Part shown: positions 1-9,156 of the stretch, piece by piece
Position numbering within the stretch: position 1 is the first letter of the stretch
Layout of the letters: each line of letters opens with the position of its first letter
DNA from: Liquorilactobacillus vini DSM 20605
GTDB lineage: Bacteria; Bacillota; Bacilli; Lactobacillales; Lactobacillaceae
Assembly: GCF_000255495.1 (NCBI RefSeq)
Contig: NZ_AHYZ01000142.1
Location: 1 to 43,013, forward strand
DNA length: 43,013 nt
Reading direction: 5' to 3'
Translations under genes and position numbers: made by a program
The notes under the pieces: model-generated
What the model was told of the DNA's origin: nothing
Database searches by the model: none
The model's input: the letters and a program-made list of their open reading frames with translations, nothing else

Positions 1-1448
1 CCATTAGCAACAGTACTGAAGGTTTATATCGGCTTGGCAAAGACAGCCAAGTTCAGCCAGGTTTAGCGACTAAAACTCAGGTCAGTGACCATGGACTAAA
101 ATATACTTTTACGCTACGCAAAAACAGTAAATGGTCTAATGGTGATCCGGTAACGGCGAAAGATTTTGTTTACTCTTGGCAACGGACAGTTAATCCGAAA
201 ACCGCTTCTGAATATGCCTATTTATTCGATGGAATTAAGAATGCCACTGCTATTACCGCTGGCAAAAAACCCGTTTCAGCACTGGGAATCAAAGCAAATG
301 GCAAATATAAGTTAACGGTTACTCTAGATAAAAACATCCCATATTTTAAATTGTTGATGGGCTTCACTGTCTTTTTCCCACAAGATCAAAAAGCCGTTAA
401 ACAATTTGGTTCAAAATATGGTACAGCCGCTAAATATATGGTTTATAACGGGCCTTACAAAGTTGTCGGTTGGAATGGTTCAAATTTGAACTGGAAATTA
501 GTTAAAAATAATAGTTACTGGGATCATAAAGCTGTCAAATTAAGCAAAATAACCTTCCAAGTTACTAAGAGCAATTCAACAGCTTATAATCTTTATCAAA
601 ATAAAAAGTTGGATGAAGTTTATTTAGATGCTGAACAAGCTAAGCAACTGAAAAATAATCAAGATTACGTTTCTTTGAAACAATCGCGAACTAATTATCT
701 TGAATTTAATCAAACTCAAAAATTATTTAAAAACAAAAAGATTCGCCAAGCGCTTTCATATGCTGTTAATCGTCAACAACTAGTTACTAAAGTTTTAGGC
801 AATGGATCAGTTCCTTCTAAGAGCATTGTTTCAACTGGTTTAGCTAAGTATCAAGGAAAGGATTTTGCTACAGCGGCTGCAACCACTGCTGGTGTCAGTT
901 ATAATCAACAAAAGGCTAAACAGCTCTGGCAGGCTGGTCTCAAAGAATTAGGCCTCAAGAAAGTCAGTTTTACTTTAATGGGTGACGATGATGATGTCAG
1001 TAAAGCTGTTACCACTTATCTGCAAAGTCAGTTTGAAACACATTTACCAGGATTAAAAGTCAATGTTGAAAATCTGCCGAAGAAAACTCGTATTACCCGA
1101 GCAAGCAATGGCCAGTTTGACGTCGTTTTATCGGGCTGGGCAGCTGACTTTTCTGATCCAATCAGTTTTTTAGATTTATTCACCAAAAATAATCCTTACA
1201 ACGATGGCAAATGGAATAATTCAACTTACAACAAATTGATCGCCGCTTCTAAGACAACTGATGTTAATAATCAAAGCAAACGCTGGAATGATCTAGTACA
1301 AGCTTCAAAAATTTTAAGTGAAGATCAAGGCGTTGCTCCACTGTATCAATTATCGCAAGCTCAATTATTGCGCAGTGATGTCAAAGGGATTATTTACAAT
1401 ACCGCTGGTGTTCAGTTCAACTTTAAGAATGCTTATATTGCTAAATAA
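1..1448 (+). CDS. Oligopeptide ABC transporter substrate-binding protein (OppA-like), 5' end missing
   Basis: The reading frame is open from base 3, so the gene starts before the window; about 481 residues are visible. It belongs to the SBP_bac_5 family of extracellular peptide-binding proteins, which deliver peptides to an Opp-type ABC importer. Family signs are the early segment ISNSTEGLYRLGK, the KWSNGDPVTAKDFVYSW block typical of the OppA fold, the later YAVNRQQLV segment, and the C-terminal GWAADFSDPISFLDLF region that lines the peptide pocket. The signal peptide and lipobox would lie upstream and cannot be seen. No permease or ATPase gene follows, so this may be a stand-alone binding protein. 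The family is clear; the exact ligand is not. Confidence 0.9.
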   Translation, partial: ISNSTEGLYRLGKDSQVQPGLATKTQVSDHGLKYTFTLRKNSKWSNGDPVTAKDFVYSWQRTVNPKTASEYAYLFDGIKNATAITAGKKPVSALGIKANGKYKLTVTLDKNIPYFKLLMGFTVFFPQDQKAVKQFGSKYGTAAKYMVYNGPYKVVGWNGSNLNWKLVKNNSYWDHKAVKLSKITFQVTKSNSTAYNLYQNKKLDEVYLDAEQAKQLKNNQDYVSLKQSRTNYLEFNQTQKLFKNKKIRQALSYAVNRQQLVTKVLGNGSVPSKSIVSTGLAKYQGKDFATAAATTAGVSYNQQKAKQLWQAGLKELGLKKVSFTLMGDDDDVSKAVTTYLQSQFETHLPGLKVNVENLPKKTRITRASNGQFDVVLSGWAADFSDPISFLDLFTKNNPYNDGKWNNSTYNKLIAASKTTDVNNQSKRWNDLVQASKILSEDQGVAPLYQLSQAQLLRSDVKGIIYNTAGVQFNFKNAYIAK

Positions 1449-1466
1449 TAAAAATTTTTTAATAAC

Positions 1467-1560
1467 AAAAAAGGAGTTTAATCTTTGATGCGTCCACTAA
1501 GGATTGCTTTAAAAGCTAATCTTTAGTACTTGATTCATCGAAAGAATCAGCTCCTTTTTT
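1467..1560. terminator. Bidirectional branched terminator between convergent genes
   Basis: A perfect 10-bp outer stem (AAAAAAGGAG at 1467-1476, CTCCTTTTTT at 1551-1560) closes on itself. Inside are two further hairpins: 1496-1507 with 1515-1527, and TGATTC 1531-1536 with GAATCA 1544-1549. The outer stem ends in A6/T6, so it can terminate transcripts from both the + strand peptide-binding gene and the - strand ATPase gene. A terminator with a three-way junction instead of a short loop is unusual. Confidence 0.7.
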
Positions 1561-1573
1561 CATGCTCAAAAAC

Positions 1574-3681
1574 TTAATTGTTTACTACCGCATAGTCAGT
1601 TATCATCATTCTAGCGGCATTTGCGACCGCTAAGAAGGTAACACCCACATCTGCAAAAACTGCTTGCCACATGGTTGCCAAGCCCAATGCTCCGAGTAAT
1701 AAGAAAATCGCCTTGACTCCTAAAGCTAACGCAATATTCTGCATAGCAATTTGGCGAGTTTTTTTAGCAATTTTAATTGCTGAAGTCACTTTAGTTGGCT
1801 CATCTGTCATAATGACAAGATCTGCCGCTTCGATGGCCGCATCCGTTGCTTTGGCACCCATAGCAATCCCCAAATCAGCCTGCGCTAAAACTGGTGCATC
1901 ATTGATCCCATCACCGACAAAAGCCAAATTCTTTTTAGACGACTTTTGTTGATTAAATTCTTGCATTTTAGCAACTTTTTGTGCTGGCAGCAGCTCAGCG
2001 AAAACCTGCTCAATTCCTAAAAACTTTCCAACTTGGTCAGCAACTTGGTGCTTATCACCTGTCAGCAAAGCTGTCTTCAAGCCGAACCTTTTGAGTGATT
2101 TGATTGCCTGCTGACTATCAGGTTTAATTTCGTCAGCAATCAAAATCGAGCCAGCAAAACTACGATCAATCGCCACATAAATTATGGTACCAACACCGGA
2201 TTGCTGGGAGAACTTAATCCCTTGACTTACTAGCAATTTTTCATTACCAACTAATACTTGATGGTCATTTAGCTGAGCCCTAATTCCTTGACCAGAAATT
2301 TCCTGATAGTCAACTACTTTAATCGGCCAATCAGGTTGACCATTAGCTACCCGTAATGAAACTGCAGCTGGATGATTTGAAAAGCTCTCAGCTGTGGCCG
2401 CCAATTTTAATACTTCTGAGGCAGTAAAACCATTGCTAGTTTTTATTTCCGTTACTTTAAAGTTTCCTTTTGTCAAAGTTCCGGTTTTATCAAAAACGAC
2501 CATTTGTAAGTCATTTAATGCCTCCAAATAATTACTGCCCTTAATGAGAATGCCAGCTTGGGCAGCCGCTTTGATTCCGCCAAAAAAAGTTAGTGGAATT
2601 GAAACAACTAACGCACATGGACAAGCAATTACCAAAAAAACAGGCCACGATTGATCCATTCTGCCCACGATGCGTCTGATCCAATTAATGGCGGGATAAA
2701 CGCTAAAGCTACCGCTGTTAAAACAACGATTGGCGTATAAACTTTGGCAAACTTCGTAATAAATTTTTCAGTTGGGGCTTTTTGACGACTGGCATTTTGA
2801 ACCAAGTCTAAAATCCTAGTCATGGTTCCCTCAGCAAATTTTTTGGTAACTTTAACTGTCAACAAACCATTTTTATTGATTGAACCCGACAAAATTTGAT
2901 CACCTTTACTGACTTTCTGTGGTAAAGCTTCACCTGTCAAGGCAGTGGTATCTAATAAAGACTCCCCACTAATAACTTTTCCATCCAGCGGAACTCTTTC
3001 TCCCGGCTTTACCATAATCAAGTCGCCAATTTGAACTTCTTCAGGTTTGACCTGTTTGATACTGGTTGATTTTTTCAAATTAGCATAATCTGGCCGGATC
3101 GCCATTAATGCTGATATTGAAGCTTGCGATTTTTTAACCGCTGTTTCCTGTAAGAATTCACCTAACTGATAAAAGACAATGACTGCTACTGCTTCTGGAT
3201 ATTCACCCAACATCCAAGCACCAATTGTTGCCAAGGTCATTAAAAAATTTTCGTCAAAAAATTCCCCCCGCAAAATATTTTTCCCCGTCGCTAACCAGAT
3301 TTGCCAGCCTGTCAGCAAATAAGCTGTTAAAAATACCACCAATTTAATCTCGGCTGAAAAATTCGAGTTAATACCAATTAAAAAAATAATTGTTCCCAAA
3401 AATAAGGTAGCTTGGGAAAACTTTTCAATTGAGAGATGCTGGAATCGAAATTTTGGCGACAAAGCAAGTTTTGAATTGTATTTTTGCACAATTTTGCTGA
3501 CTCGAGTAATTATTTTCCCCGGCTTGCTTGAACTTTTAATCAGCAGTAATTTATTAGCAAAGTCAATTTTCACCAAATCAAGTTCGTTTAACTGTTTAAG
3601 TTCCGTCTCAATTGCTTGAGCACAAGTAACACAGCATAATTTTTTAAATTTAAATTGATTTTGTTTGCTTGCTGTAGTCAT
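1574..3681 (-). pseudogene. cadA: Zn/Cd-type P1B ATPase (CadA/ZntA-like), split by one frameshift
   Basis: The gene encodes a heavy-metal efflux ATPase in two frames. The 5' part (start 3681, stop 2629) has an N-terminal HMA metal-binding domain with a CVTC motif near residue 20, then membrane segments and the actuator loop with TALTGEALP. The 3' part carries the IACPCALV metal-site helix, the phosphorylation motif DKTGTLTKG, the SNHP motif, GDGINDAP, and the last helices with K (LGVKAIFL) and D (VFADVGVT), as in Zn/Cd/Pb exporters. The frame is lost at a run of seven T (minus strand; + strand 2634-2640). One extra T would restore FFLVIACPC across the junction, where the frame now reads a Trp codon and TAA. 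All catalytic motifs are intact, so this is a recent mutation, a sequencing error, or a recoding site. The ATG at 3681 is preceded by GGGAGG. Confidence 0.85.
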
Positions 3682-3724
3682 TGTTAATTGCCTCCCATCA
3701 AGGTAGCTGCTCAGATTTAAAATT

Positions 3725-3778
3725 AATATTTGCTCATATGTTCATTTATATTATAAAGTTTGTTGAATTAATGGTCAA
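3725..3778 (-). promoter_or_regulatory. Promoter of the metal ATPase gene with possible ArsR/CadC-type operator
   Basis: On the minus strand TTGACC (3773-3778) and TATAAT (3750-3755) are 17 bp apart. Directly downstream lies an imperfect AT-rich palindrome (3725-3752) centred on CATATG with TGAACA/TGAGCA half-sites, resembling operators of ArsR/SmtB metal sensors. The promoter is well supported; the operator is inferred from resemblance and position. No regulator gene is adjacent. Confidence 0.55.
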
Positions 3779-3796
3779 TCTAATTATTGTTCCACT

Positions 3797-3830
3797 AAAA
3801 AAACTGAGACAAAATTCAACTTTGTCCCAG
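3797..3830 (-). terminator. Intrinsic terminator after the two tiny membrane-protein genes
   Basis: On the minus strand the stem CTGGGACAAA / TTTGTCTCAG (one mismatch) is followed by seven T. It starts 27 bases after the stop codon at 3857. Confidence 0.75.
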
Positions 3831-3856
3831 CTTCAAAAATATCACCTTTAGACCGG

Positions 3857-4003
3857 TTAATTTTTATGATGCAAAACTGATTGTAGCTTATCACCCCAAT
3901 GGTCGATCTGTTTGGATGCAAAAATTGTTGTCCCAATTAAAATTCCGCCAACGATCAAGCCACCAGCCAGTAAAATTTTTAAAATTTGTTTAATTGCCTC
4001 CAC
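3857..4003 (-). CDS. Small single-pass membrane protein, 48 aa, unknown
   Basis: I do not recognise this protein. The frame encodes a short polar start (MEAIKQILK), one hydrophobic glycine-rich helix (LLAGGLIVGGILIG, about residues 11-25), and a polar tail ending in HHKN. The GTG at 4003 is preferred because AAAGGA stands 9 bases upstream; an in-frame ATG at 4012 lies directly against that ribosome binding site. It follows the next small gene after 23 bases, and a good terminator comes just downstream, so the two probably form a tiny operon. The positive-inside pattern suggests a membrane peptide. Confidence 0.55.
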   Translation of the reverse strand: MEAIKQILKILLAGGLIVGGILIGTTIFASKQIDHWGDKLQSVLHHKN

Positions 4004-4026
4004 TTGCAGCATTCCTTTCTATTCAG

Positions 4027-4143
4027 TTATCCTTTACTCTGCCGTTTCTTTTGCCATTCACGATAAAGAGCAAAGATAAACTGGCTAAGAGTCAGTAGCA
4101 ACGATAATTTTGACCAAAAACTAAATTTGTTGATTTTTTTCAA
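4027..4143 (-). CDS. Small membrane protein, 38 aa, unknown
   Basis: I do not recognise this protein. A TTG start at 4143 is preceded by AGGTGGT with 7 bases of spacing. The product has a basic N-terminus (MKKINKFSFWSK), one hydrophobic segment (LSLLLTLSQFIFALY, about residues 13-27) and a very basic tail (REWQKKRQSKG). A TATAAT-like element about 45 bases upstream may be its -10 box, but no clear -35 box goes with it. It is the first of two tiny genes ending at the terminator 3797-3830. Confidence 0.5.
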   Translation of the reverse strand: MKKINKFSFWSKLSLLLTLSQFIFALYREWQKKRQSKG

Positions 4144-4245
4144 CTAATTCACCACCTAATTCCGGTTAAACCTGCTCTAAGTTCCCACTATATGTTTATT
4201 ATATAGGAAACCAGCAATCAGATGCTACTGACAAGGCTTAGCCGT

Positions 4246-4279
4246 AAAAAAAAGCCTGGTCAATCTTTCAACCAGACTT
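4246..4279 (-). terminator. Intrinsic terminator of the trp operon
   Basis: On the minus strand the 9-bp stem AAGTCTGGT / ACCAGGCTT (one G-T pair) with a 10-base loop is followed by a T run (+ strand A run 4246-4253). It begins three bases after the trpA stop codon. Confidence 0.85.
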
Positions 4280-4281
4280 AA

Positions 4282-5094
4282 CTATTTTGATTTGTTTAAT
4301 CTCGAGCTGAGGGCCTTTTTCATAGCAGTTGCATATTTCTTTAGTTCAGTTAATGTTTGCTGCTTATTTTGAGCAATAATTTTAACAATTGCTGAGCCCA
4401 CAATTACACCATCAGCCACTTGGGCTACTCGCGCCGCTTGTTGAGGTGTGTGAATACCAAAGCCAATAGCCACCGGAACATCAGTTGCTTGGTGAATCTC
4501 AGCAACCATTTTTGCCAAATCAGTGTTGATCTGATCGCGCACTCCAGTTACCCCCATCGATGATACTGCATAAACAAAACCAGTTGCATCTTTGACAACC
4601 GATGGGATCCGCTGACCAGAAGTCGGTGCCACCAAAGGAATCAATGCAACACCATATTTTTGGGCAAAGGGCAAAACCTCAGCCCGCTCTTCAAAAGGCA
4701 AGTCGGGAATAATCAAGCCGCCAACTTGTAATTTGGCACAACGTTTAAAGAATTTTTCATAACCGTACTTAAATACATTATTTAAATAAACCAAAAAAGC
4801 TAAGGGAACTTGACTTTTTTGCCGCACAGCTGCTACCAATTCGAAAACTTTATCCGTAGTTATTTCAGCAGCAAATGCCCGCAAATCGGCAGCCTGAATT
4901 ACTGGGCCATCAGCTACCGGATCACTAAATGGAATACCAATTTCGATAATATCTGTTCCTGCTTCTGCTAAGGCCAAGATTTGCTTAACTGATTTTTCAA
5001 AGGTCGGATCGCCAGCTGTTAAAAAACCAATGAACGTTTTTGACGATTTTTTAAAAGCATTGGTTAAAGTTGTTGCTGGTTTGTTATTAGTCAT
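4282..5094 (-). CDS. trpA: Tryptophan synthase alpha subunit
   Basis: This 270-residue protein cleaves indole-3-glycerol phosphate to indole and glyceraldehyde 3-phosphate and passes indole to TrpB. The sequence has the TIM-barrel start [10 protein letters not shown], the catalytic glutamate and aspartate region [17 protein letters not shown], the [10 protein letters not shown] block, the phosphate-binding GFGIHTP and the VGSAIV strand. The ATG at 5094 follows a GGGGGAAAG ribosome binding site and overlaps the trpB stop by 8 bases, suggesting translational coupling. An in-frame start nine codons upstream lies inside trpB and has no such site. It is the last gene of trpDCFBA. Confidence 0.97.
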   Translation of the reverse strand: MTNNKPATTLTNAFKKSSKTFIGFLTAGDPTFEKSVKQILALAEAGTDIIEIGIPFSDPVADGPVIQAADLRAFAAEITTDKVFELVAAVRQKSQVPLAFLVYLNNVFKYGYEKFFKRCAKLQVGGLIIPDLPFEERAEVLPFAQKYGVALIPLVAPTSGQRIPSVVKDATGFVYAVSSMGVTGVRDQINTDLAKMVAEIHQATDVPVAIGFGIHTPQQAARVAQVADGVIVGSAIVKIIAQNKQQTLTELKKYATAMKKALSSRLNKSK

Positions 5095-6298
5095 AGATTT
5101 CTTTCCCCCTATAACGTGCAATTGCTGCTACATCTTTATCACCACGACCAGATAAATTGCAAACAATGATTTGATCAGGGTTCAACTTGGGAGCTAATTT
5201 TCTAACATAAGCTACGGCATGGCAGCTTTCAATGGCTGCTACGATTCCTTCTGTCCGAGCTAAATATTCAAAAGCTGCCACCGCTTCATCATCAGTAATT
5301 CCAACATACTCTGCTCGTTTAGTTTCAGCCAAAGCTGCATGTTGTGGACCAATCCCCGGATAATCAAGTCCAGCAGAGATCGAATAAACCGGTGTGATCT
5401 GCCCATCATCATCTTGCAGAAAGATTGATTTCATTCCATGAAAAACTCCAGTACTGCCGCGCTCAATCGTTGCAGCATGTTGATTTGTATTAATACCTTT
5501 GCCGGCTGCCTCACAACCGATCAGCTTGACAGTCGGTTCATCAATAAAATGGTAAAAGGCCCCAATTGCATTGCTGCCACCGCCAACACAAGCGACAACT
5601 GCATCTGGGAGTTTCCCAGTTTCAGCTAAAAGCTGCTGCTTGATTTCTTGGCTAATCACTGACTGAAAATCAGCAACCATCTCTGGAAAAGGATGCGGTC
5701 CCATGACTGAACCGATTACGTAATGAGTATCTTCTGTTCGCCGACTCCATTCACGCATTGCTGCATTAACTGCGTCTTTGAGGGTCCCTGTCCCAGTTTT
5801 AATTGAATTGACTTTTGCACCTAGCAATTCCATGCGGTAGACATTTAAAGCTTGGCGTTTAGTATCCAGCTCTCCCATAAAGATTTCACATTCCATCCCC
5901 ATCAAAGCCGCCACCGTTGCCGTAGCAACTCCATGCTGACCAGCACCAGTTTCAGCTATCACCCGTGTTTTGCCCATTTTTTTGGCTAACAGAATCTGGC
6001 CTAAGACATTATTGATTTTATGTGAACCAGTTTGATTTAGGTCTTCACGTTTTAGGTAAATCTGAGCACCCTTTAAATCAGCGGTCATCTTTTTGGCATG
6101 GTAGAGCAATGACGGCCGATTAGCGTATTTCTGCAGTAAAGTCCGCAGTTCAGTTTGAAACTCGGGGTCATTTTTATAGTGCTCATATGCAGTCGTTAGA
6201 TTTTTGACTTCATGCATCAAAGTCTCAGGAATATACTGTCCGCCGAACTCACCATAACGACCTGCCTGCTGAGTTATTCTAGTTTGTTTTGTTGGCAT
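5087..6298 (-). CDS. trpB: Tryptophan synthase beta subunit
   Basis: A 403-residue pyridoxal-phosphate enzyme that joins indole and serine to give tryptophan. Visible family marks are [16 protein letters not shown] at the N-terminus, the PLP lysine in QTGSHKIN (K94), the [13 protein letters not shown] loop, the PLP-phosphate-binding [10 protein letters not shown] and the C-terminal NLSGRGDKD. The start ATG is preceded by AAGGAG and overlaps the end of trpF by 20 bases. Length and motifs are complete, so the enzyme should be functional with TrpA. Confidence 0.98.
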   Translation of the reverse strand: MPTKQTRITQQAGRYGEFGGQYIPETLMHEVKNLTTAYEHYKNDPEFQTELRTLLQKYANRPSLLYHAKKMTADLKGAQIYLKREDLNQTGSHKINNVLGQILLAKKMGKTRVIAETGAGQHGVATATVAALMGMECEIFMGELDTKRQALNVYRMELLGAKVNSIKTGTGTLKDAVNAAMREWSRRTEDTHYVIGSVMGPHPFPEMVADFQSVISQEIKQQLLAETGKLPDAVVACVGGGSNAIGAFYHFIDEPTVKLIGCEAAGKGINTNQHAATIERGSTGVFHGMKSIFLQDDDGQITPVYSISAGLDYPGIGPQHAALAETKRAEYVGITDDEAVAAFEYLARTEGIVAAIESCHAVAYVRKLAPKLNPDQIIVCNLSGRGDKDVAAIARYRGKEIYD

Positions 6299-6869
6299 TT
6301 CTGACTCTCCTTATAAATTCGCTTATTTTTTGTACATCCTTTTTTCCATCAGTTTCAACCCCAGAACTAACATCAACCATGTCAGGGTTGACCGTGGCTA
6401 TCGCTGCCACTATGTTTTTAGGATTCAACCCGCCAGCCAAAATCAAGGGATGTCCTTGATTATTAATTTGCTGCCAGTCAGCTAAACGGCCTGACCCTGG
6501 CTGCGGTGCATCAAACAGCCAGTATTCGGCCGCAAAATGTCGTGGCCATTGCGGTTGAATAACTTGAAAAACTTTCAATCCCAGCCGATGCAGCCAAGTT
6601 AGCTGATCTTTCGTCAAAGCTAAATGCAATTGAACCGCCTGAATAATTTGTGATTCAGCTAAGCTGCGAATTAATGCTGGCTCGAAAGTTGTTAAAACAG
6701 CAACTGTTTGAATCTTTGTATTCAATAAATGTCTTAAACGAACTGCTTGTGAAAAATTGACTTGACGTGAACTCTTGGCCAAGACTAAGCCAACATATTC
6801 AGGCTGTAAAGCATTCAAAACGGCAGTCGTAGCAGGATCTTTAATCCCACAAATTTTTATTTTAGTCAT
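6279..6869 (-). CDS. trpF: Phosphoribosylanthranilate isomerase
   Basis: A 196-residue TIM-barrel protein that isomerises N-(5'-phosphoribosyl)anthranilate in the third step after anthranilate. The N-terminal [10 protein letters not shown] holds the catalytic cysteine, [14 protein letters not shown] is the typical second strand and loop, [12 protein letters not shown] binds phosphate, and [13 protein letters not shown] ends the family signature with the catalytic aspartate and the SSGVE loop. The start overlaps trpC by 8 bases. The ribosome binding site is distant and weak, so translation is probably coupled to trpC. Confidence 0.97.
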   Translation of the reverse strand: MTKIKICGIKDPATTAVLNALQPEYVGLVLAKSSRQVNFSQAVRLRHLLNTKIQTVAVLTTFEPALIRSLAESQIIQAVQLHLALTKDQLTWLHRLGLKVFQVIQPQWPRHFAAEYWLFDAPQPGSGRLADWQQINNQGHPLILAGGLNPKNIVAAIATVNPDMVDVSSGVETDGKKDVQKISEFIRRVRNANKTN

Positions 6870-7656
6870 TGCTAGCAGTTCTCAACTCCTTAATCACGGT
6901 TGGCTTATCCGATGCCCGCATCAAATACTCGCCAACCAAGATACCGTTAATTCGTGCTCGGGCTTTTAGGTCAGCGACATCAGCGGCTGAATGGATCCCA
7001 CTTTCAGAAATTACTAAACGGTCCTGAGGAATCAATGAACTTAGCCTGATCGTTGTTTTTAAATCAACTTTAAAATTAGTCAAATCACGATTATTGATAC
7101 CAATAATTTTGGCAGGAGTTGCTAAAGCCCGTGTTAATTCAGTTCGATTATGAACCTCAACAATCGCCGCTAACTGCAGCTTCTTTGCCAAAGCCAAATA
7201 ATCTGCGAGCTGCTGATCCGATAAGAGTGCTGTAATCAACAAAATAATTGCTGCACCAGCTGCTTTAGCTTCATAAATCATATATCGATCAATCGTGAAA
7301 TCTTTTCGCAACAGCGGGACTTGGCTGTGAGCGGCAACTGCAGTCAAGTATTCCAAGTTCCCCTTAAAATGTTTCTCCTCAGTTAAAATTGAAATTGCAC
7401 TGACCTTTGCCCGCTCATAAGCTTGCGCGATCTGCATATAAGGCAGCTGGTTAACGATCAAGCCTTTCGAGGGCGAAGCTTGCTTAATTTCTGCAATGAT
7501 ACTTAGTGCTGGTTGACGTAAGTCTGTTTCAAATTGCTGTTGACCGTTAGTTAGCGGTAGTTGGGCACAAATTTGCTGCAATTTTTGCAGTGGAAGCTTT
7601 TTTTCCCGTTCATGAAGCTTTTGCGTAGTAGACGCCGCTAATTCAGTTAAAATCAT
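6862..7656 (-). CDS. trpC: Indole-3-glycerol phosphate synthase
   Basis: A 264-residue enzyme that closes the indole ring. It has the [13 protein letters not shown] motif with the catalytic lysine, the [11 protein letters not shown] strand, the [10 protein letters not shown] strand, [10 protein letters not shown] and VISESGIHS, all typical of a monofunctional TrpC. The start codon lies within the last codons of trpD (ATGA overlap of 4 bases). Confidence 0.97.
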   Translation of the reverse strand: MILTELAASTTQKLHEREKKLPLQKLQQICAQLPLTNGQQQFETDLRQPALSIIAEIKQASPSKGLIVNQLPYMQIAQAYERAKVSAISILTEEKHFKGNLEYLTAVAAHSQVPLLRKDFTIDRYMIYEAKAAGAAIILLITALLSDQQLADYLALAKKLQLAAIVEVHNRTELTRALATPAKIIGINNRDLTNFKVDLKTTIRLSSLIPQDRLVISESGIHSAADVADLKARARINGILVGEYLMRASDKPTVIKELRTASND

Positions 7657-8678
7657 GCAACGTTCACATCACTATTCGTTAATTTGACAAATTCAGTTAA
7701 CTTAGCAAGTGCTTGTCCACTATCCAAGATTCTTTGTGCCTTTTCAAAGGCTGGCATTAAAGCTAGCTCGGGTTGGGCAACGTGAATTGCAGCAGCTGAA
7801 TTCAACAAAACCACGTCACGTTTAGGTCCAAGTTTACCACTTAAGATTTCGCGTGTAATTTGGGCATTTTCTTGTGGAGTACCACCAATTAGCTCAGCTG
7901 GCTGACAGCGGTGCAAGCCAAATTCTTCTGGCGTCAGTTGATATTGCTGTTGGTGGTTGCCTCTGAACTCAACTACATTAGTTGGACCAGTTAAAGTAAT
8001 TTCATCCAAACCATCCGTTCCATGAAAAACCATCCCTGCTGTCACTCCAAGTTTTTGCAGCACTGTCGGTAAAGTTTCCAACAGTTGGTCATCATAAACT
8101 CCGAGCAATTGCATTTTGGCCGCCGCTGGATTTGCCAACGGCCCTAAAATATTGAAAATCGTTCTAAAAGCCAGTTCTTTGCGAGCTGGTGCAACATAGC
8201 GCATCGCCTGATGATATTCTTGTGCAAAAAGAAAACAGATGCCAATTTCATCTAGTATACGAGCTGAATTTTCCGGAGAAGTGTTGATGTTAGCTCCCAA
8301 TGCCTCTAAAACATCAGCTGCTCCGCTTAACGATGATGCTGCCCGATTACCATGTTTAGTAACTGGAATACCAGCGGCTGCAATAATAAAAGCACTCGTT
8401 GTTGAAATGTTAAAAGTATGTGCCTGGTCACCACCAGTTCCAACAATTTCTAAGGTAGATTGGTGCTTAGTGGCAAACGGCAAAGCATGTTGACGCATAG
8501 CCGCTGCGGCACCGGCAATTTCATCAATTGTTTCACCCTTAGCTGTTAGTGCGGTCAAAAAGGCAGCGATTTGAATATCCGATGCTTTTCCGGACATAAT
8601 TTCATTGATTGCTTTAGCAACAGTTTCATAACTTAAATTTTTTCCAGTGACAGCTTGTTGAATGGCTTCTTTGATCAT
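7653..8678 (-). CDS. trpD: Anthranilate phosphoribosyltransferase
   Basis: A 341-residue enzyme that transfers phosphoribose from PRPP to anthranilate. The PRPP site [15 protein letters not shown], the [21 protein letters not shown] segment, the [29 protein letters not shown] block and GLDEITL are all present. The ATG at 8678 follows AGGAGG. An in-frame start nine codons upstream has no ribosome binding site. It is the first gene of the operon, directly after the Trp T-box. No trpE or trpG precedes it, so anthranilate must come from elsewhere or from outside the cell. Confidence 0.97.
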   Translation of the reverse strand: MIKEAIQQAVTGKNLSYETVAKAINEIMSGKASDIQIAAFLTALTAKGETIDEIAGAAAAMRQHALPFATKHQSTLEIVGTGGDQAHTFNISTTSAFIIAAAGIPVTKHGNRAASSLSGAADVLEALGANINTSPENSARILDEIGICFLFAQEYHQAMRYVAPARKELAFRTIFNILGPLANPAAAKMQLLGVYDDQLLETLPTVLQKLGVTAGMVFHGTDGLDEITLTGPTNVVEFRGNHQQQYQLTPEEFGLHRCQPAELIGGTPQENAQITREILSGKLGPKRDVVLLNSAAAIHVAQPELALMPAFEKAQRILDSGQALAKLTEFVKLTNSDVNVA

Positions 8679-8770
8679 TATCTTGTTCCTCCTTAATTTG
8701 AACATCTTGTAGTCTCAACTATTTATAATTTTTTAATTACCATCGAAATTTTTCCATTATTAACCTCCAT

Positions 8771-9065
8771 AAAAAAATCCGCCCATAACAACCAAATGTT
8801 AAGGACGGATCCCCCCGCGGTGCCACCTTAGTTTGTCGCCTAAACAAGCCTGCTTCAAAAATTGAAGCCTGCTAATATAAACGACACTCTTTTCAGGATG
8901 CTAACACATCCCTGATAACTGACGTATATCTCACGTTGCGGAGTACTAACAAATTCTGATTTGCGTTGACCGCACCCTCCGTGGTCCATTTAATAATCTG
9001 TGTTCAGCCGGATTCTCAGCAACGCCGGCTCTCTGAATAAGCATAATTATCTTGATCTCCACTTC
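8771..9065 (-). ncRNA. T-box leader, tryptophan-specific
   Basis: The T-box motif GGTGGCACCGCGG lies at 8815-8827 (minus strand), followed by the terminator stem ATCCGTCC / GGGCGGAT and seven T (to 8771). Stem I contains AGAGAG-like and CCGG/CCGG elements near 9000-9035 and a specifier loop with TGG at 8986-8988. The T-box base after UGG is C, which would pair with the G73 discriminator of tRNA-Trp. Uncharged tRNA-Trp should therefore stabilise the antiterminator and allow trpD expression. Confidence 0.93.
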
Positions 9066-9088
9066 AACGGTTTGTCTGGACGAATATT

Positions 9089-9128
9089 AAGTTAAACTTA
9101 GGTTAAACCTTGATTATAAAATTGTCAA
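9089..9128 (-). promoter_or_regulatory. Likely trp promoter with two tandem palindromes
   Basis: TTGACA at 9123-9128 (minus strand) is a consensus -35 box. The sequence 17 bp downstream, TAACCT (9100-9105), is a weak -10 box. Over the -10 box and presumed start point lie two adjacent 11-bp palindromes, AAGTTAAACTT (9089-9099) and AGGTTAAACCT (9100-9110), which are also near-direct repeats. This looks like an operator, but no regulator can be named. Confidence 0.45.
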
Positions 9129-9156
9129 CCTTAAAAATAGTTGTTGAGTCTTAAAG

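Noticed and set aside
1671..1952. Plus-strand frame opposite the metal ATPase
   Set aside because: It is the reverse of the GDGINDAP and last-helix region of the ATPase.
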